Origin: Carya illinoinensis
Lineage: Eukaryota; Streptophyta; Magnoliopsida; Fagales; Juglandaceae
Reading direction: 5' to 3'
Assembly: GCF_018687715.1 (NCBI RefSeq)
Contig: NC_056754.1
Location: 12,608,501 to 12,672,500, forward strand
DNA: 64,000 nt
Made by a program: the position numbers and the translations under genes. The notes below the pieces were generated by a model. The model was not told where the DNA came from and ran no database searches. It saw nothing but the letters and a program-made list of their open reading frames with translations. Positions 12,288 through 23,835 of this stretch are shown here, piece after piece. Numbering within the stretch: the first letter of the stretch is position 1; each line of letters begins with the position of its first letter.

Positions 12288-12901
12288 AATTAATTGGGGG
12301 TGTGATAATGCATCTAGCAAACCAAAGCCCCCAAGGCCCCATGCAGCTTTTATAATTAAAGTTAGTATCCATGATCTTATATATAGCTTTAATTATTGAG
12401 ACTAAAGTATCCAATAAAATAAATAGCTTTCGAACTTGCCGGCCATTACTCACTATTCCTTTATTTTATCTCTTCCCCTTTGATTTGTTTTTAGTGTGAA
12501 TAATAGAAATTTACATAAAAAGATTCTTCTAGTGGGACCAAAGCATTTTATCCTATACCCCCAAAAGGCAATTGGGACCAAAATATCATTCTTCTAAATT
12601 GGGATAAAAAAAAAAAAAAAGAAAAAATCCAAAAAAGTAGTTGAGCATGTGTGTTCGGTCCAACTCATAACCGGTTTGATCCTGATTTTCATGTTTTGAA
12701 AACAGTTAAGAACTGAACTAGATCGGGATATATATTTTATATAATATATACAATCTTTCCTATAGAATTTTTTATAATATATTATATATTATATGCTAAT
12801 AATTGTAATGGGGATGTGGTAATGCATCTAGCAAAGCCAAAGCCCCCAAGGCCCAATGCAGCTTTTATAATTAAAGTTAGTATCCTTGATATTATATATA
12901 T
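12288..12901. repeat. Tandem array of about 0.5-kb units, left part
   Basis: A unit starting near 12291 (GGGGGTGTG then AATGCATCTAGCAAA) restarts near 12809 and, after the Copia-1 insertion, again near 18730. Each unit includes the GAACTTGCCGGC block and a poly-A stretch. The array continues at 18291-19260. A single diverged version exists in B (39850-40230) and in C (51900-52459 with 58444-58520). Confidence 0.75.
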
Positions 12902-13244
12902 TGTTATAAACTATCTTAAATTGTATGACCACATTTATCTAGTCGTCATATGCATAGTGTATAGTGCTAGCATAGTACCAACATAATGAGTTAGCCTACA
13001 TATGCATAATGCATAGTACTAGCATAGTATCAGCATAGTATCAGCATAGTGAGTTAGCCGACATATGCATAGTGCATAGTGCTAGCATAGTATTAGCATT
13101 GTCCCCTTTGTACGCCTATATATATCATTGAATCTTTTAAGAAATTCATAAGTTTCATAACCTATCTGAGCTCTATTTCTTTCTCTCTCCTTTTGAAAGT
13201 TTTATAACACGTTATGTCTTTCTCTTTTCAATGATTTCATAACA
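12902..13244 (+). repeat. 5' LTR of Copia-1
   Basis: TG...CA ends. It carries three imperfect tandem units rich in GCATAGT and a TATATATA motif near 13120 that could be the promoter. Directly downstream is CGTTATCAGCACGA, a leader also present in Copia-2 and probably the primer-binding region. The primer tRNA was not identified. Confidence 0.88.
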
Positions 13245-13401
13245 CGTTATCAGCACGAAAGTTCTGACGATTTTGAAGCTAGTAGTCCTCTACTTCAAGT
13301 AAGTTTTTCAATATATTTTTGTAGTTTTCAAAATGAATATGAAATGTTACATTACTTAATGAAAACTCTATACTTATGTTCCTGATTTATATATGTAAAA
13401 A

Positions 13402-14454
13402 ATGTCAAATCTTACAAAATTAGAATTCGTTGCTCTTGACATTTCTGGAAAAAATTATTTATCTTGGATCCTTGATACTGAGATCCATCTGGATGCAATG
13501 AACCTGGGAGATACAATTAAAGAAGGAAATCAAGGGTCCTTGCAGGACCGTGCTAAGGCAATGATTTTCCTTCGGCACCATCTTCATGAAGAATTAAAAA
13601 CTGAGTATCTAACGGTAAAAGATCCACTTATTTTGTGAAATGATTTAAGGGAGAGATATGAACACCAGAAAACTGTAATCCTGCCAAAAGCTCGTCATGA
13701 TTGGATGCATCTGAGGTTGCAAGACTTCAAGAGTGTTAGTGAGTATAACTCTGCACTCTTTAAAATTAGCTCGCTATTGAAATTATGTGATAAAAAAATC
13801 ACTGATAATGACTTGTTAGAGAAGGCATATACTATTTTTCATGCCTCGAATGTGCTCCTGCAGCAGCAGTATCGAGAGCGAAAGTTCAAGAAATATTCTG
13901 AACTTATATCTTGTCTTCTATTAGCTGAGCAAAATAATGAGCTTTTATTAAGAAATCACCAGTTACGTCCTACTGGTTCTATATTATTCCCCGAAGTGAA
14001 TGATACTAGATTTACATCATTCCCAGAAGCGAATGGTGCATCTTTTCAAAAAAAAAAAAGAGGACGTGGACGTGGTAAGAAAAACTATAGAAGTAGAGGT
14101 CCTAGAAGTGACCACACTAAAAGGGATAATAACAGATATACACCGTACCATCAGAAGTGGTTCAACTCAGAAAATGGCAAAGGTCCTCAAAACAAATTTT
14201 TAAAGAAAGATGAAGATGGATGCCATAGATGTGGTATGACTGGACATTGGGCTCGTACCTGTCGTACAGCTAAGCACTTGGTTGACTTATACCAATCTTC
14301 TATAAAAGAAAAAATAAAGAAATTTGAAACAAATTTTGCTGAACCATCATATGCTTTAAATTCTATAGATGGAGAAGATATTACAACTCTTGATATTTTT
14401 GATTTCTTTGAGGATTCTAGTGGTAGAGTTGATCATGAAAGTGTTCCTTTTTAA
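13402..14454 (+). pseudogene. Copia-1 gag, one nonsense codon
   Basis: Encodes a Copia nucleocapsid-type Gag of about 350 residues that would coat the RNA in virus-like particles. A basic RGRGRGKK stretch precedes an intact CCHC zinc knuckle (CHRCGMTGH, near 14221). The only break is TGA at 13636-13638, where Copia-2 has TGG (Trp). The frame ends at a stop just after SVPF, exactly as in Copia-2. The start ATG follows the leader and is shared by both elements. Confidence 0.85.
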
Positions 14455-14534
14455 TTAATGTATTTCCTTTATCTTTTTATAAAATATTTTTATATTCTGC
14501 AATGTTTTGTAGTAATGAAAGTTTTATTTATTCT

Positions 14535-14965
14535 TTTATACTTGTTATAAATTATTGATAATATGATTTATCTGAGAATGGAAATGGAGCATCCCTGAAA
14601 GATCGCCCTAAATCAATAATTTTATTGAGTATCTCATATGAGTGATAATTGTACCAAAAGCTCATTATGATTTATGCACCTGAAGTTGCATAATTGAAAT
14701 TGTGGAAAGAATATATATTTGAATGAACGTCTCGAATGTGCTCCTGAAGTAGCAATATCGAGTATGCTCCTGAAGTAGCAATATGAAATGCAAACGTTCA
14801 CAATATATTCTAAATCTGTATCAGGTCTTTCAGTGACTGAGCAAAATAATGAGCTTTTAATAAGAATCATTATTCACGTCTTACTAGATCTACATCATTC
14901 CCTAAAGTGAATGATAATGAATTTATATCATTCTATTCCCTGAAGTGAAAAGAATGATGCGTTTC
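14535..14965 (+). pseudogene. Second, heavily eroded gag segment in Copia-1
   Basis: After the first gag stop, the sequence resembles the gag coding region again, including remnants matching CTCGAATGTGCTCCTG and GAGCAAAATAATGAGCTTTT. It has many stops, deletions and a small internal repeat (near 14735-14785). It is far more decayed than the gag just upstream. Confidence 0.7.
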
Positions 14966-16620
14966 ATTCAAAGAAACTAAGAGATTGGACGTGATAATGA
15001 ATATCTTTTCGGGCCAGAAGCTCGTATTGGAAAAGCTGTAAGCTTTCTCTTTGAGATGATATTATACAAATTATTGAATCAAATATTATGATGCATCAAA
15101 AGGTGATATGATTCAAAATATTTGTATCTTTTCATGGTTATCTTGATCATCCAAAATCAATTTCGATAAGTCGAATGATTTTCATATGAATGTCTATAAA
15201 AGAACCAGAACATTCTTTTACTATAAAGTTTTACCACCAGATGTGGAAAGAAAAATTTGCTTGAAGCAAATAAGATGAAATTATTCGACGTTATCTTGAT
15301 TATCATATGTGAACCAGAAGTTCAGATGATAATTAAATTTTGGATACAATAAGATAAAAATGTCTCATTTTCTAGCTGCTAAAATCCCAGCGAGGATTGA
15401 AGTCCCTGTAGGACAATTAAGAAATTCAGCAGTCTAAAGACATGTATAAAGGCATGTGAGACTTATCGATACAAAAGATAGAGTATCTCAAAAGAAAAAG
15501 GCACAAATAATTTGGTGCTCCTGAAGAGGTCATACCCACAAAACAAGCAATAAAGTCCATCCAAATTCTCTGTATAAAATTCTCCTATATAAACTCTTGA
15601 AGAGTGCCTCCTGAAGAGGTTTTTCATAAAAATGTCTTCCCTTGAAGAGGGACAGGTACCTAAAAATAACGAGATCTCGTTACATTTCATGAATAATGGA
15701 GAAATTATGGATAGAAATAAAATTTTTGTCGACAACGTATTTCCATATGAGATGGCAATTGACATTACCAGAAGTAATGATGAAAGTGAATCAAGAATCG
15801 TCAAAGAATACGATGTAAAATATTGGCCAAATTTGAAAGAAACAATTCCTGCAGAATTGATTCACTAGTAAAATATGATGCATCGGGACTTATAGTCCAA
15901 ACACCTAAAGAGGTGATGCTTGTTGATGTCAGTGGGCATTTATGGAAAGGAAATAAAAATGTGATATATAAATCACGAGTCAGTTTCTCAATTCCTGCAG
16001 AATTGATATCACTAAGTAAAATGTGATAAATATGGATTTAAAATCCAAACACCTAAAGAGGTGATTTTTGAATATCAGTGGATATTTATATACATAATAT
16101 AAAAAGCCTGAAACTTTTAATATGAAAATGTGATATACAAATCACAAGTTAGTTTCTCGAAGAAACAATATTGATATGATTTTAAAGTGATTGAAATCAC
16201 ATTGAGATTTTTATTAGCTTGAAAGTTACCGAGAGTTTGGATATGCATGATTAACTGCATATTTATATAGATCATTGGATCATGATATATATATATAAAT
16301 CCCTGAAGGATAGAAAATGTCTGAAACTTCTAATACGAATACATCTGGAAATATGTATTCTATCAAGTTTCAAAGATCCTTATATGATCTAAAGCAATCC
16401 AAACGCAAATGGAAACAAGCTATTATTGCAGTTTATACATATGATTTAAATGTCATTAAGGCTCCAGAAGAGCTCATGAAAACTGCACATATTTGAAATA
16501 TAAATCTGAAACTCTTGCGGCTTCAAGGGGAAGATGGATGATGTTATTAGTCATGAAATACCATCTTTTAATACAATTAGTATTTCAGATTCATATTATA
16601 GGTTTGATATGAAGTGTGCA
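14966..16620 (+). pseudogene. Shredded pol remnants of Copia-1
   Basis: Short collinear stretches match Copia-2 pol: near 15015-15060 the region before integrase, 15370-15870 the integrase-RT linker (with the repeated CCTGAAGAGG phrase), and 15840-16480 parts of reverse transcriptase. The integrase core and the YVDD segment are not found. A segment of about 155 bases is duplicated in tandem (about 15845-16002 and 16003-16160). No long frame survives. Confidence 0.75.
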
Positions 16621-16703
16621 TTATTAAAGAAGAAATAAAAGAGAACACACAGAACATCTACTAAAAGATAGAAACACAAATATGAATATTTGTGAAATAT
16701 TAT

Positions 16704-16709
16704 TTTATT
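16704..16709 (-). terminator. Possible poly-A signal for the antisense frame
   Basis: AATAAA on the minus strand, 16 bases after the final stop of the antisense frame. Such hexamers are common in AT-rich DNA, so this counts only in combination with the promoter-like sequence upstream. Confidence 0.35.
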
Positions 16710-16724
16710 ATCTCGAAGCAAGAA

Positions 16725-17150
16725 TTACAGAAATTTGAGGCACTTTGCCTCATTCTTCAAACGCTCTTGTTCTTCAAGAATCTGCATGGCATCCCTATCT
16801 AAAGGGGTGGGCAATCAAAAAGAAGATTTAAGCAAGGATTTTAAATTCCTATTCTCTTACTTTATTGATTCTATCTTCATGTTGGATTCCAGAAGAAGTC
16901 GCTGAAGTATAGCAATATTCTCGTGGAGATTGTCAACTCCACAAGTTCTGGATTGCAGTCGCTGAGAAAATGCGACAATGGATGATGAGTATCGGGTACC
17001 GAGACTCACAAGTTCATATATAGCTTCATTATCTGACCTATGAGTCAGATCATTATATTGCATGATAGCACCCGTGGTAGAAGCAGGAACAGCTGATGAA
17101 CGAGGTGCAGAGTACCTCATATATTGGCCATGAGAAGATCGCTGAGCCAT
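16725..17150 (-). pseudogene. Antisense open frame inside Copia-1, unrecognised protein
   Basis: On the minus strand an ATG at 17150 opens a frame of 97 codons to a TAA, and the same frame continues past it. With a second stop (TGA) it ends at 16725-16727, giving 141 codons in all. The product starts MAQRSSHGQYMRYSAP. Its C-terminal half is rich in Leu, Glu, Asn and Lys with heptad-like spacing (LHENIAILQRLLLES, then ILEEQERLKNEA), suggesting a coiled coil. I do not recognise the family. It is absent from Copia-2, lies between RT and RNase H remnants, and has its own promoter-like and poly-A-like signals. It could be a captured host gene or an accessory element gene. The two stops suggest it is now dead. 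Confidence 0.55.
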
Positions 17151-17250
17151 TGCAGGATAAGAATACAGAAAGAGATTGCAGAGTAAAAATGCAGTATGGT
17201 TACAGAAAATTGAAGAAGATGAGATGCGAATGAAGATGAGCTGAATATCT

Positions 17251-17258
17251 CTTTTATA
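17251..17258 (-). promoter_or_regulatory. TATA box for the antisense frame
   Basis: TATAAAAG on the minus strand, about 100 bases before the antisense ATG. It is followed by a C/T-rich leader (17151-17225 read in reverse). Spacing and leader composition match a normal plant Pol II promoter and 5' UTR. Confidence 0.45.
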
Positions 17259-17550
17259 GAAAAAAATTATGATACAGCATCTCTCGTGAAATAAGAGAAA
17301 ATAGACGAAATATAACTTCATAGCTCTGCGGCACCTGACAGCTGCGACGCCTGACAGCACGCCTGACACCTACAGAGGAGTTGAAAATCCGCGGTGCTTG
17401 TCTGATCTTAAAAGGCTGACCACCGTTTTATTAAAAAAATGAGGTTAGCGGTTTAATGTTGATGAATTCTCCACTAACTGTGTTATTTACAAGAACTCCA
17501 GAAGAGTACAACTCCAGAAGAGTAGTTATGAGCAGAAAGATCCAGTTGTG

Positions 17551-17805
17551 ATTATTTTATCAACATGGATCAAGTCCACAGTTAATTGGATGTACAGATG
17601 CGAGTTATCTTTCAGATACACACAAGAAGATCATTGCAATTCATGAGAAGAAAGTGGAAATTGATATCAAGAAGGTACGGTCAAGTAAAAATCTGGCAGA
17701 TTTATTTACTAAAGCATTACCAACTGCAACATTTAAGAAGATTATGCAGAACATTGGAATGCGGAGGTTTGAAGACTTGTTATCATGCACTTTTCAGGGG
17801 AAGTA
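17551..17805 (+). pseudogene. RNase H tail of Copia-1 pol
   Basis: Matches the end of Copia-2 pol, with a GYADAGYLSD-like start, then a large internal deletion, then the LADLFTKALPTATFKK segment and the final LLSC-FQG. The connection domain and most of RNase H are missing. The purine tract and 3' LTR follow. Confidence 0.8.
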
Positions 17806-18028
17806 ATGTTTTGAAAACTTGTGCTGATTGTATTCTTTTTCCTTCGCTAAGGTTTTATCCCACTGGGTTTTCCTTTGCAAGGTTTTAATGTGGCAATCCT
17901 AAAGCACTCGGCGATACACATGAATACTGTACTCTTTTTCCTTCGCCATTGGTTTTTTCCCACAGGGTTTTTCCTTGGCAAGGTTTTAAAGAGGCATATT
18001 CTTTAAATATGGTCATCCAAAGGGGAAG

Positions 18029-18290
18029 TGTTATAAACTATCTTGAATTGTATGACCACATTTATCTAGTCGTCATATACATAGTGCATAGTGCTAGCAT
18101 GGTACCAGCATAGTGAGTTAGCCGATATATGCATAGTGCCAGCATAGTCCCCTTTGTACGTCTATATATATCGTTGAATCTTTTAAGAAATTCATAAGTT
18201 TCATAACCTCTCTGAGCTCTATTTCTTTCTCTCTCCTTTTGAAAGTTTTATAATACGTTATGGCTCTATCTTTTCAATTATTTCATAACA
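18029..18290 (+). repeat. 3' LTR of Copia-1
   Basis: Starts TGTTATAAACTATC right after the purine tract and ends TTTCATAACA. It is about 80 bases shorter than the 5' LTR because fewer tandem units are present. Confidence 0.88.
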
Positions 18291-19260
18291 TATATATATA
18301 TATATATAGCAAACCTTCAATTATTGAGACTAAAGTATCCAATAAAATAAATAGCTTTTGAACTTGCCGGCGATTACTCACTAGTCCTTTATTTTATCTA
18401 TTCCCCTTTGATTTGTTTTTAGTGTGAATAATAGAAATTTACATAAAAAGATTATTCTAAATTGGGACCAAAGCATTTTATTCTATCCCCCAAAAGGCAA
18501 TTGGGACCAAAATATCATTCTTCTAAATTGGGGAAAAAAAAAAAAAATCAAAAAATTGGTTGACGCAGTGTGTTCGGTCCAGCTCATAACTGGTTTGATC
18601 CTGATTCTCATGTTTTGAAAACAGGTAAGAACTGAACTAGATTGAGATATATATTTTATTTAATATATAAAATCTTTCTTATATATATTTTTTATAATAT
18701 ATTATATATTATATTCTAATAATTGTAATGGGGGTGTGGTAACGCATCTAGCAAAGCCAAAGCCCCCAAGGCCCCATGCAGCTTTTATAATTAAAGTTAG
18801 TATCCTTGATATTATATATATATATATATATATAGCAAACCTTCAATTATTGAGACTAAAGAATCCAATAAAATAAATAGCTTTTGAACTTGCCGGCGAT
18901 TACTCACTAGTCCTTTATTTTATCTCTTCCCCTTTGATTTGTTTTTAGTGTGAATAATAGAAATTTACATAAAAAGATTCTTCTAAATTGGGACCAAAGC
19001 ATTTTATTCTATCCCCCAAAAGGCAATTGGGACCAAAATATCATTCTTCTAAATTGGGGAAAAAAAAAAATTCAAAAAATTGGTTGAGGCAGTGTGTTCG
19101 GTCCAGCTCATAACCGGTTTGATCCTGATTCTCATGTTTTGAAAACAGGTAAGAACTGAACCAGATCGAGATATATATTTTATTTAATATATAAAATCTT
19201 TCTTATATATGTTTTTTTATAATATATTATATATTATATTCTAATAATTATAATATATAT
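18291..19260. repeat. Tandem array of about 0.5-kb units, right part
   Basis: Completes the unit interrupted by Copia-1 and holds one more full unit (about 18730-19250). The two neighbouring units are nearly identical over several hundred bases. AT microsatellites mark the unit junctions. Confidence 0.75.
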
Positions 19261-19324
19261 GAAACTTTTATCTTAAATATGAATATTAATATTAAGTTAT
19301 TAATATAAACTTACTTTTCATATA

Positions 19325-19355
<31 letters not shown>

Positions 19356-20608
19356 CAAGGATAAATATATTTCTGGTATGATAAAATATAATATATTTTT
19401 TTTATAAATATATTTGATCATATATACTTGTATAAAAAGTCTAAAACTTATATAGACTATAGTTAAATTCAATACTATACTAGTATGTGTTAATTATTAT
19501 AAAATAATTTACTTATACTATAATATAAATAGATTAATAGTTTGGTACATGTAAATATCATAGTTACTACCATATATAATTAAGTATAGAAATAAGTAAG
19601 ACACTAGTATGAAAACATGTAATTAGACTCCATAGTATAAGTCTAGAATAGAAATAAATTAGACAATAAAAAGGGGTAAAAAAACTGAAAAACTGATTAA
19701 ATCAAACTGAATCAGTCCGCAACCAGAAAAATCAAAAATGATTTTGGGGAATAATCGGTTCTTAAATTTTCAAAACCTATTTATATCGATTTGATTATAA
19801 AATAACTACAAAACCAAAAAGGTTCGTTATACCCATCCTACTATAAATTTTCAAGAGTACGCCAACGTTTGAACGTCTTCTATATATACTTGGAGCAATA
19901 AAAATTGCTGCTTTTGCAAAAATAAGTTATCGGGTAACTCTTAAGTTATGATTTGGAGAGTGGAATTTCCAAAGATTAATGGACGTGTTTTGTTGAGAAT
20001 TACACAGATCAGACAAAATCTTTCACTTATTACAATGGAACTCAGTATGTCATTTTTTTTTTAACAAAACAATATCAAATATATTTTTTTATGAGTGTTA
20101 CAGGTACAAAAACTTTTCATAAAATTAAACATATAAACTGACGTGATTTCATGTGATCTTTTGATCTAGTTTACGATAAACATAACTTTTCAATCCAATG
20201 TTTCACATCAAGGCACGAATTTTGTTTGTTTAATTTTGTGTAATATTTTTGTAATTAAAGTATATATTTCCCTTTTTCGGTAGATCTAAACCAAATGTAG
20301 TCTCTTTCATGAATTTGTTGATTAAATTTTAACCCAAATCTAAATACATCCTAAGAACACATCTATTTACGGAACAAATCTCTATTGCTCTTCGCTTGCT
20401 TCCCACACATCTAGTTGGGGAAAAAATCTCTACTACTCTTCACTTGTTTCCCTTTACAAAGAAAAACTCATCACATAGTAGTGTGGCATCCTGCTAGAAG
20501 AAAAATCAAAATACTTGTAATATCTGGTTTATGTTATTCTTGAGTATGGCATGGCATTTAGTGGAGGGGTACGAGGGCGTGTATATGGTTTTGAGGTGCC
20601 ATATATAT
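19261..20608. other. Intergenic AT-rich; no gene seen
   Basis: Homologous to 40230-40940 in B and to 58520-59547 in C. It includes a fold-back MITE-like stretch at about 20095-20275. No coding frame was recognised. Confidence 0.55.
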
Positions 20609-21392
20609 TGTTAAGGACGTGTTTCATATCACCAACTACACGGATACCTGCAACGTAATAAGAGGGCAGCACAGGGTATCCAGTGGAACTCCGATGCCTA
20701 AGTTAGATTAGCAATCTCAAATAAAGTGTATGAATGAATGTATGTCAATGTGTTACCATTAGTTATTATTTATAGAGGCGGGCCTAGTAAAGATAACCAA
20801 CCTTCAAAATATATCCTGAAAACTCTCTGTGTTAATTGGAGAGATCTCCTTCCAGATCGGTCGAAGGCATAATCTATTATCATCAATGTATATCCATAAG
20901 ACCCATTCTTGGGCTTGTTGGGCTTTCACTACATATGATGGGCTTATTAGTTAGTGGGTACCAAATATCCTCTCCAAATACACCGCTAATTTTTCTTCGT
21001 AATCTTCATGTGAGAAATTAAATATTCTACGTTCCATTCTACCCTGCTAGTTGTAGGACAGGTGGCGACCCCAGGGACCTTACTCCGCTGAGGGCTTACA
21101 CTAACTAGGGTATGGGCTCGTACAAATAGTGAATTCCTTGCATGTCCAATACGTGACACATGTCTACAACTGTTCCCACACTTTTACTCCTCACTTTCAA
21201 GAATGATAACCGACGGTGCACATATATACATTCATCTTCCCAGGATTCCCTTATCATTGCCTCCTTTCATTTCTTTGAGTTACCTTCACTTTTCAAATCC
21301 TTCTGCTTCTTCTTTACATTCCGTTCTCTAAGTCTCAGAAAGCTTGTGCCCCTCCACTTTCTCGAGCTCATTTTCTTCAACCCAGACTTCCA
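20609..21392 (+). repeat. LTR-like or leader block before the gag-like pseudogene
   Basis: Starts TGTTAAGGACGTGTTTC and is repeated in unit C at 59548-60262. The composition and the position immediately upstream of a retroelement gag-like region suggest a 5' LTR plus leader. I found no second LTR and no target duplication, so the call is tentative. Confidence 0.4.
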
Positions 21393-23835
21393 ATGGCTCA
21401 CCGCAGCTCTTCCTGTACTTCCCAATGAAGTCCTGTGCAAACCCCTTCTAGGGTTTCCACCCATGCTAAGGCTGAATCCTTCGAGGGCTAAACTCCTCCC
21501 TCCTTTGAGGGTTTTACTTAGTGTTCTATCATCACTACCCATGAGTTGATGAAGTGGAGGACCTCGTATCATCACACCTAGCATGCATTTTTAAGCTCTT
21601 GTGTGGTGTTCTGCATGGTTCTGAAACCCTTGGGGGAGAAATACCCTGATTGGAAGGCCTACGAATTCTTTTCTTTTTACTTCGTAAGCTGACTACCAAG
21701 TAACATTTGTTGCTTTCATGTTTGTTCTCAATGCTTGGCAACCTTTGAACCCCGCTACTCTAATGCCAAGTCTTGGACCAAAAAGATTTTCTTTCTTGTT
21801 GGGAATGGTTGGGAATTCCCAGCCTTTGAGAAAGATGTTCTGGATTTTTCCATTCGGGCAAATTGGGGAAAGGTTCTTGATGACAAGAAAATCTTGATTG
21901 ACCTTATCGGTCATGAATAGGAAGGCGTTGATGCAATCTTTAATTGGGCTATAGAAAATGATAGCAAAGGCAAAGAAGATACCTTGTGGACAGAGAAGTT
22001 GTTGTCTCCCACCAATATTAATAGATTTTTCTTGTTGTTCCTCACCACTCCCATGTAAATGGGCATAAACTAGAGGTTGTGAAAAGGGCTTCTTCCAAAA
22101 GAATGCCTGCTTTTCTGACTTCTTCTGAAGTTCCCATGAAGTGCCCTCGCCAAGTAGAAGGTGAGGTGCCTACTAGCTGCCCAAATGAAGATGTTGAGGG
22201 CGAGGCTACTGACATAAGTCTATATAGGACCACTGATTATGGCGCTATGCCCAATTTAGGGAGGGAGGCGTCTACAACACCCATATTGCCGCTTGCATCT
22301 CCCAGGCTGGATGATCTTGATAGGCTTAAGGGACATGCCCTTGTTGATTTGGCTATGGCCTTTGACTTTGAACTGTCTGTCAAAGGGTCAAACTCAATGG
22401 GTGCTCCACCTTTCGAGTTTCCTTCTTTTATTGTTTCTACGCCCAGTGGCGGCGAATCCACCTTTGAGATATTTAATGCCTTCTTTATATGCATGGATGT
22501 GATTGTGACTTCTGAGATGACACCTATTACAGTTGACATCGACCAAGCTTCCTACCCCAACACTTTACCTTCAACTATTTCTAGGGGTGTGACCCCATCC
22601 ACAGACAATGAATAGGTCTCTATCCCTTCACCCCCCCCCCCCCAACCCCTCTCCTTCTTCTATGGCGACGTGGAAACTTCAACCCCTAGGGAAGGGGGTG
22701 GGTAGTCAAGGGGAGATCAGGTCGTAGGTGGTAATGAAGAAGAAGATGTGAGTGCAGATGAAGGGGACCTTGATGCCACTTTAGCCCATAACACTTCTAG
22801 ATTAGGAGTGGAGACCATTGCCACGCCCTTTATGCCAGAGATAGAAATCATTATTCCCCTTGTTGTACTAAAGATAGAAATCACTACCACCTCCTTTGTG
22901 TTGTTGACACATCCCCTCGGAATGGTTCAGGTGGAGGACCATCAAGCTAGGGAAAAGAGGGTTGAGTGCCCTTCTCACTTGAGTTCGCTTCCTTCGAATG
23001 GGGATGTGATGGAGATGTCATGACGCCTGTAGGACTTCTCGACTCTAGTACAACTTTGTCTACTAAGTTGTTATCATTTTCCTCTTTTACTTGTATGTGT
23101 GTGACTTAACTTGTTGTTGTATCTTATAGGGTGTGGACAGCTTGGTAGCTGGATTGTTAATGACCACGCCGATTTGGAGTTTGAGGTTCGACAGTGGTGA
23201 AAGCTTGCCTTCTATGCTAAACGAGAGATTTCTCAACTGCTAGTTGAGAAAATTGAGGGTCTGATGGGCACATTCGCTCTTTAGAAGGTGAACTCGATAT
23301 CCTCCATGATGAGGCATCTGAGTTTTGTGGACAGTTACTTCATTCTGGGTCCCTTAATGCTAAGCAAGGCTTCACCCTACAATTGGCAGAATTTGAACGT
23401 CACTCAGCTCGCGCCTAATTGTATGGTGTCAAGGGGTATTGGAATCTTCCCATTAGAAATTGATCGCCGTCAAGCAATGCTATTCTGAGCATGCTCAGGC
23501 GCTAGCTGCTTCTATGGAAAGTTGCAAGTAGCTTTCCCTCGAGCATTCATAGGCTAAGGTGTTACTTGATGCAGCTTTTAGGGAGTTTAACGCCCAATTG
23601 TCGTAGAAGAAGGAGTCTTATGGAGACCTACGCAAGAGGTTTGATACCTATAAGAAAAATCGAGAGACCTTTGATGCAAATCCAAATAGATAGAACCAGG
23701 CTCTGATAAATCTGGATAAGAAGATGGGAGAGCAAAAGAAGCTGCTACAAGAGTTAGAAGCCAAATTGACTGCTTGGAGGGACAAGGTGGTTCACTTGCA
23801 TTTGCAATTGGCCTCTGCCAAATTTATTAATAATA
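21393..23835 (+). pseudogene. Decayed gypsy-type gag-like gene (Transposase_28-like)
   Basis: Broken pieces in several frames add up to the plant retroelement protein often annotated as putative gypsy-type transposon (Pfam Transposase_28). The start is at MAHRSSSCTS (21393). A segment at 21735-21920 has the SWTKKIFFLVGNGWEF signature. Then come an acidic low-complexity middle (22079-22615, 22748-23023) and a C-terminal coiled-coil-like piece (KKLLQELEAKL) near 23730-23820. At least five stops or shifts interrupt it. A C13 tract lies at 22631-22643. No protease, RT or integrase follows. The family assignment is from recall of the motif. Confidence 0.6.

Larger units (their letters stand above)
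12902..18290 (+). mobile_element. Copia-1: defective Ty1-copia LTR retrotransposon
   Basis: Bounded by LTRs at 12902-13244 and 18029-18290 and by the 5-bp target duplication TATAT (12897-12901 and 18291-18295). LTRs start TGTTATAAAC and end CATAACA. They differ in length mainly because the 5' LTR holds more copies of a CATATGCATAGTGC-type tandem unit. Internally there is a nearly intact gag, a second eroded gag, shredded pol remnants, an antisense module and an RNase H tail, followed by the purine tract AAAGGGGAAG. It cannot make its own Pol, so it is non-autonomous. It is related to Copia-2 at 52460-58443. Confidence 0.92.

Noticed and set aside
20609..21392. Complete LTR retrotransposon around the gag-like pseudogene
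   Set aside because: No second LTR, no target duplication and no pol genes were found; kept only as LTR-like.
21160..21549. Plus-strand frame overlapping the start of the gag-like pseudogene, partly conserved at 60106-60300
   Set aside because: It overlaps the gag-like start in another frame and the similarity is explained by the duplicated nucleotide block.
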